From Alphaproteobacteria bacterium (lineage in GTDB: Bacteria; Pseudomonadota; Alphaproteobacteria; Geminicoccales; Geminicoccaceae): a DNA stretch of 32,197 nt. The stretch covers positions 1 to 32,197 of the forward strand of contig JALSGW010000038.1 of NCBI GenBank assembly GCA_026982585.1, read 5' to 3'. Below are positions 28,411 to 32,197 of this stretch, in pieces. Made by a program: the position numbers and the translations under genes. The notes under the pieces were generated by a model. It saw only the letters and a program-made list of their open reading frames with translations. It ran no database searches and was not told where the DNA came from. Each line of letters opens with the position of its first letter. Within the stretch, counting starts at the first letter, position 1.

Positions 28411-29031
28411 TCAGCCGTTGAGCGCCTCCCACACCTCCCAGCTGCCCTCGTAGATCATGTCCAGGGCGACGTAGAGGACGATGGCGATGCCCACGTAGAC
28501 CAGCCAGTGATAGCGGTCGATCAGGCGCGCGATGTAGCCCGCCGCCACCGCCATCAGCACGATCGAGAGCAAAAGCCCGAAGGCCATGATATAGGGGTGC
28601 TCGCGCGCCGCCCCCGCCACCGCGAGGATGTTGTCGAGCGACATGGAGATGTCGGCCACCGACACCTGCACCACCGCCGAGGCGAAGGTCTTGCCGCCGC
28701 TGCCCGCCTTTTGGATCTCCGCCTCCGCCTGGGCGGGTCCCGCGCGCACGTCGCGCCACATCTTCCAGGCCACCCACAGCAGCAGCAGCCCGCCGGCGAG
28801 CAGAAGACCGATGATCGCAAGCAGCTGCACCGCCACCAGGGCGAAGATGATGCGGGCGACCAGCGCAAGCCCGATGCCGATGGCGATCACGAGCCGCTGC
28901 TGGCGCGGCGGCAGGCCGGATGCGGCGGTGCCCACCACCACCGCATTGTCGCCGGCCAGCACGATGTCGATCAGGATGACCGAGACCAGCGCCTGCAGCT
29001 GGCTCCAGAGCAGGGGATCGAGTTCGAACAT
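28411..29031 (-). CDS. TerC/YjbE-family integral membrane protein
   Basis: A 206-residue polytopic membrane protein of the TerC superfamily, YjbE branch. Members have been linked to manganese export and metal loading of exported proteins. The paired acidic motifs typical of the family are present: DIVLAGDNAVVV in the first half and VADISMSLDNILAVAG in the second. About six to seven hydrophobic helices are visible. The ribosome site GGAGGA lies 13-14 bp before the ATG, which is longer than usual, and a strong hairpin lies just upstream. I looked for the yybP-ykoY manganese riboswitch in the leader and did not see it. It is divergent from sodB. Confidence 0.9.
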   Translation of the reverse strand: MFELDPLLWSQLQALVSVILIDIVLAGDNAVVVGTAASGLPPRQQRLVIAIGIGLALVARIIFALVAVQLLAIIGLLLAGGLLLLWVAWKMWRDVRAGPAQAEAEIQKAGSGGKTFASAVVQVSVADISMSLDNILAVAGAAREHPYIMAFGLLLSIVLMAVAAGYIARLIDRYHWLVYVGIAIVLYVALDMIYEGSWEVWEALNG

Positions 29032-29060
29032 CGCAGATGTGGTTTCCTCCGCAGATCAGG

Positions 29061-29079
29061 GGGCGGCCGGCGGCCGCCC
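29061..29079 (-). promoter_or_regulatory. Strong hairpin in the leader of the terC-like gene
   Basis: GGGCGGCC, GGC, GGCCGCCC forms an 8-bp all-GC stem with a 3-nt loop, ending 30 bp upstream of the terC ATG and just beyond its ribosome site. It would be in the transcript leader if transcription starts upstream, so it could affect translation or termination. Confidence 0.4.
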
Positions 29080-29099
29080 GCGCGCGGCGCCACCCTAGA

Positions 29100-29200
29100 G
29101 CGGATCGGGCCGGGATTCCAGGATTCCCGCTGCCCGCCGTCGTCCCCGCTTGCGCGGGCGGGCGCGAGCCGTTACAGGGCCAGGGGTGGATCCCCGACAC
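29100..29200. repeat. Degenerate extragenic palindromic element
   Basis: The stretch has GGGATTCCAGGATTCCCGC, then CCCGCTTGCGCGGG (a 5-bp palindromic stem), then GGATCCCCG. This composition recalls the GGGAATCCAGG and CCCGCTTTCGCGGG extragenic elements common in alphaproteobacteria. It fills the gap between the divergent terC-like and sodB genes. Family assignment is from memory of such elements, not from a search. Confidence 0.45.
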
Positions 29201-29206
29201 CACCCC

Positions 29207-29235
29207 TTCCGCTTCCACACCCGCGGCCCTATCTA
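29207..29235 (+). promoter_or_regulatory. Possible sodB promoter
   Basis: TTCCGC and TATCTA are separated by 17 bp, about 50 bp upstream of the sodB ATG. The -10 box is good and the -35 box is weak. Confidence 0.35.
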
Positions 29236-29283
29236 GCGGCGGGGAGGGTCAGCGAGCCGCATCGTCTGAGGAGGACACCGATC

Positions 29284-29889
29284 ATGGCCTTCGAGTTGCC
29301 CGATCTTCCCTATCCCTACGACGCTCTCGAGCCCTACATCTCTTCGCAGACCATGCATCTGCACCACGACAAACACCACCAGACCTATGTGACCAACCTC
29401 AACAATCTGGTGGAGGGCACCGATCTCGAGGGCAAGGCGCTCGAGGACATCGTCGTCGCCACCTACAACGACCCCGCCAAGGAGGGCATCTTCAACAACG
29501 CCGGCCAGCACTGGAACCACTGCCTGTTCTGGCGGGTGATGAAGAAGGGCGGCGGCGGCAAACCCGGCGGCGAGCTGCTGCGGCGCATCGAGGACGCCTT
29601 CGGCTCCTTCGACGTGTTCAAGGAGAAGTTCAAGCAGGCGGCGGTCACCGTGTTCGGCTCCGGCTGGGCCTGGCTGGCGCTGGAGGGCGACGAGCTCAAG
29701 GTGCTCAAGACCCCGAACGGGGCCAACCCGCTCGTCTTCGGCATGACGCCGCTGCTCGGCATCGACGTCTGGGAGCACGCCTATTATCTGGATTACCAGA
29801 ACCGGCGCCCCGAGTACGTGGCCGCCTTCATCAACCACCTGATCAATTGGGAGGTGGTGGAGGAGGAGCTGCTCAAAGCCGTCGGCTGA
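29284..29889 (+). CDS. sodB: Superoxide dismutase, Fe type
   Basis: The 201-residue enzyme converts superoxide to oxygen and hydrogen peroxide. The metal ligands are His27 (LHHDKHHQTYV), His79 (HWNH), and Asp161 and His165 in GIDVWEHAYYLDY. Gln75 in AGQHWNH occupies the position of the FeSOD outer-sphere Gln, and NGANPL lacks the Gln found in MnSOD, so iron is the likely metal. No signal peptide is seen, so it is cytoplasmic. The ATG at 29284 has GAGGAGG 9 bp upstream. It is a single gene, divergent from the terC-like gene and convergent with the Mth938-like gene. Confidence 0.96.
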   Translation: MAFELPDLPYPYDALEPYISSQTMHLHHDKHHQTYVTNLNNLVEGTDLEGKALEDIVVATYNDPAKEGIFNNAGQHWNHCLFWRVMKKGGGGKPGGELLRRIEDAFGSFDVFKEKFKQAAVTVFGSGWAWLALEGDELKVLKTPNGANPLVFGMTPLLGIDVWEHAYYLDYQNRRPEYVAAFINHLINWEVVEEELLKAVG

Positions 29890-29928
29890 CCGCCGCCGTC
29901 GAGGTGCGGCCGCGCTCCCGCCGGCGGC

Positions 29929-30312
29929 TCACGCGGGCAGTGCGATCAACAACGCCGCCACGAGGCGTTCCTCGGCGAGCAGCAGATTGAAGGTCCGGCA
30001 GGCGGCGGGGGTCGCCATGGCCTCCGCCGCAAGTCCCCGCTCCTTGAGCTGCCTTAACAACGCCGCGGGAGGCGGCTCGAACGTCGCTCCGCTGCCCAGG
30101 ATCACGAGATCCGGCCGCGGATCCTCACAGGCCAGCGGCGCGAGCGCTTCCGCGTCCACCGCAGCCAGGGAGGAGGCGGCCAGGGATATCACCCGCCTTC
30201 CCACGATCAGCACCGACCCCTGCACCGCCCGGCCGGCGATGAGGAATCCGCCCGGGCCGTAGCGCTGAACGCGCGGCTTGTCGCCAGGCGGCACCAATGG
30301 TTCCAGCTGCAT
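29929..30312 (-). CDS. Mth938-like domain protein (DUF498/NDUFAF3 family)
   Basis: A 127-residue protein of the Mth938 family. The mitochondrial relative NDUFAF3 is a complex I assembly factor, but the bacterial role is not established. The core motifs are visible: DLVILGSGATFEPPPAALLRQLKERGLAAEAMATPAACRTFNLLLAEERLVAALLIAL. It starts 3 bp after the secF stop and is almost certainly cotranscribed with secD and secF, an arrangement common in alphaproteobacteria that suggests a link to membrane protein biogenesis (inference). Confidence 0.9.
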   Translation of the reverse strand: MQLEPLVPPGDKPRVQRYGPGGFLIAGRAVQGSVLIVGRRVISLAASSLAAVDAEALAPLACEDPRPDLVILGSGATFEPPPAALLRQLKERGLAAEAMATPAACRTFNLLLAEERLVAALLIALPA

Positions 30313-30315
30313 CGC

Positions 30316-31254
30316 TCAAGGCGTCGCCGCAGCCGCCCGCTCCTTCGCCACCACCGCCTTGAGGTTGAGGTAGAGGAGCGCCGGCGAGGCCAGATAGACG
30401 CTCGAATAGGTGCCGGCGATCACCCCCCAGATCATGGCGAAGATGAAGCCCTCGATCACCTCGGGGCCGACCACGAACAGCACGCCGAGGGCGATCAGGG
30501 TGGTGAGCGAGGTCATGAGGGTGCGGGCCAGGGTCTCGTTGAGCGAGCGGTCGATGAGCGCCTCCATCTCGAGCGTCTTGTAGCGCCGAAGGTTTTCCCG
30601 GATGCGGTCGTAGATGACCACCGTATCGTTGAGGGAATAGCCGACGATGGTGAGGATGGCGGCGACGGTGGCGAGGTTGAACTCGTAGCCGGTGATCACG
30701 AACACGCCGAGGGTGGTGAGCACATCGTGCACCAGGGCGAGGATCGCCCCGGCGCCGAACTGCCATTCGAAGCGAAACCAGATGTAGACCAGCACCAGCA
30801 CCAGGGCGAGGCCGACCGCCATGACCCCGGCGCGGAACAGCTCGCCGCTCACCTTCGGCCCCACATATTCGGAGCGGCGGAACTCCACCGCCTCGCCGAA
30901 CCGTTCGCGCAACACCTGTTTGATGCGTTCGATGGCGGCGAGCTGGGCCTGGGCGTCGCCCTCCTGCCGCTCGATGCGGATCAACACGTCCCGTTCGCTG
31001 CCGAAATGCTGGAGCTGCACCTGGCCGAGGTCGAGCTCGCCGAGCGTCCGGCGCAGCTCGCCGAGCTCGGCCGGCTGCGGCAGCCGCACCTCCAGCAGCG
31101 AACCGCCCCGGAAGTCGATCCCGAAGTTCAACCCGACCACAAACACCAACAGCAGCGACAGCACCACCAGCGCGCCCGATCCCGCCAGGAACGGCACCCG
31201 CCAGCGCATGAACGGGATGTTGACATTGTCGGGGACGAGACGCGGCAGGCGCAT
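30316..31254 (-). CDS. secF: Protein translocase subunit SecF
   Basis: SecF pairs with SecD as an RND-type accessory of the Sec translocon that uses the proton gradient to assist late export. The 312-residue protein has the first membrane helix followed by VGLNFGIDFRGGSLLEV, the conserved opening of the periplasmic domain. Five further helices follow, with LALVHDVLTTLGVFVITGYEFNLATVAAILTIVGYSLNDTVVIYDRIRENLR and LNETLARTLMTSLTTLIAL. It lies 10 bp after secD and 3 bp before the Mth938-like gene. Confidence 0.97.
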   Translation of the reverse strand: MRLPRLVPDNVNIPFMRWRVPFLAGSGALVVLSLLLVFVVGLNFGIDFRGGSLLEVRLPQPAELGELRRTLGELDLGQVQLQHFGSERDVLIRIERQEGDAQAQLAAIERIKQVLRERFGEAVEFRRSEYVGPKVSGELFRAGVMAVGLALVLVLVYIWFRFEWQFGAGAILALVHDVLTTLGVFVITGYEFNLATVAAILTIVGYSLNDTVVIYDRIRENLRRYKTLEMEALIDRSLNETLARTLMTSLTTLIALGVLFVVGPEVIEGFIFAMIWGVIAGTYSSVYLASPALLYLNLKAVVAKERAAAATP

Positions 31255-31264
31255 GATCGATCCC

Positions 31265-32197
<933 letters not shown>

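Noticed and set aside
29032-29283. yybP-ykoY manganese riboswitch upstream of the TerC-family gene
   Set aside because: The conserved riboswitch core strings were not found in the leader. Only a plain GC hairpin was seen.

Overview
This 32.2 kb window comes from a very GC-rich genome whose gene content and order fit an alphaproteobacterium. The evidence is the conserved run yebC-ruvCAB-ybgC-tolQRAB-pal-cpoB-tilS-ftsH, the secD-secF-Mth938 block, a TolB with a twin-arginine-like signal, and an IS5-family element of the type common in Rhodobacterales, Rhizobiales and Rhodospirillales. The exact order or genus cannot be decided by eye.

Layout. (1) 1-2546 has no convincing gene: it is GC-rich sequence made largely of diverged tandem duplications (periods of about 167, 195/196 and 61 bp). 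(2) 2547-3894 is an apparently complete IS5-family insertion sequence with one intact transposase and matching inverted ends. (3) 3895-5080 is a second gene-poor stretch. (4) 5081-17287 is the core-genome block: a PilZ-domain protein on the minus strand, then on the plus strand yebC, Holliday-junction resolution (ruvC, ruvA, ruvB), the Tol-Pal envelope system (ybgC, tolQ, tolR, tolA, tolB, pal, cpoB), tRNA-Ile lysidine synthetase (tilS) and the membrane protease ftsH. Most neighbours in this block overlap by 4 bp (ATGA or GTGA), implying translational coupling. (5) uvrB and a DeoR-family regulator lie on the minus strand (17430-20512).

(6) 20661-27996 is a five-gene plus-strand operon divergent from the DeoR regulator: a periplasmic binding protein, an ATPase and a double-length fused permease of the glycine betaine/proline type, then a choline-kinase/LicA-like phosphotransferase, then an 813-residue GcvT-fused FAD dehydrogenase of the dimethylglycine/sarcosine dehydrogenase type. 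The intergenic region with the regulator holds an 8-bp perfect inverted repeat next to a TTGACG -35 element. This is the best candidate for an uncharacterised system: uptake, possible phosphorylation and oxidative demethylation of an N-methylated amine, under a dedicated repressor.

(7) 28000-32197 carries, on the minus strand, a 56-residue Flp-pilin-like ORF, a TerC/YjbE-family membrane protein, the Mth938-like protein, secF and the C-terminal part of secD (cut by the window end). A Fe-type superoxide dismutase gene lies on the plus strand between them. Several intergenic gaps across the window contain pairs of 25-34 bp direct repeats spaced 61-75 bp apart.
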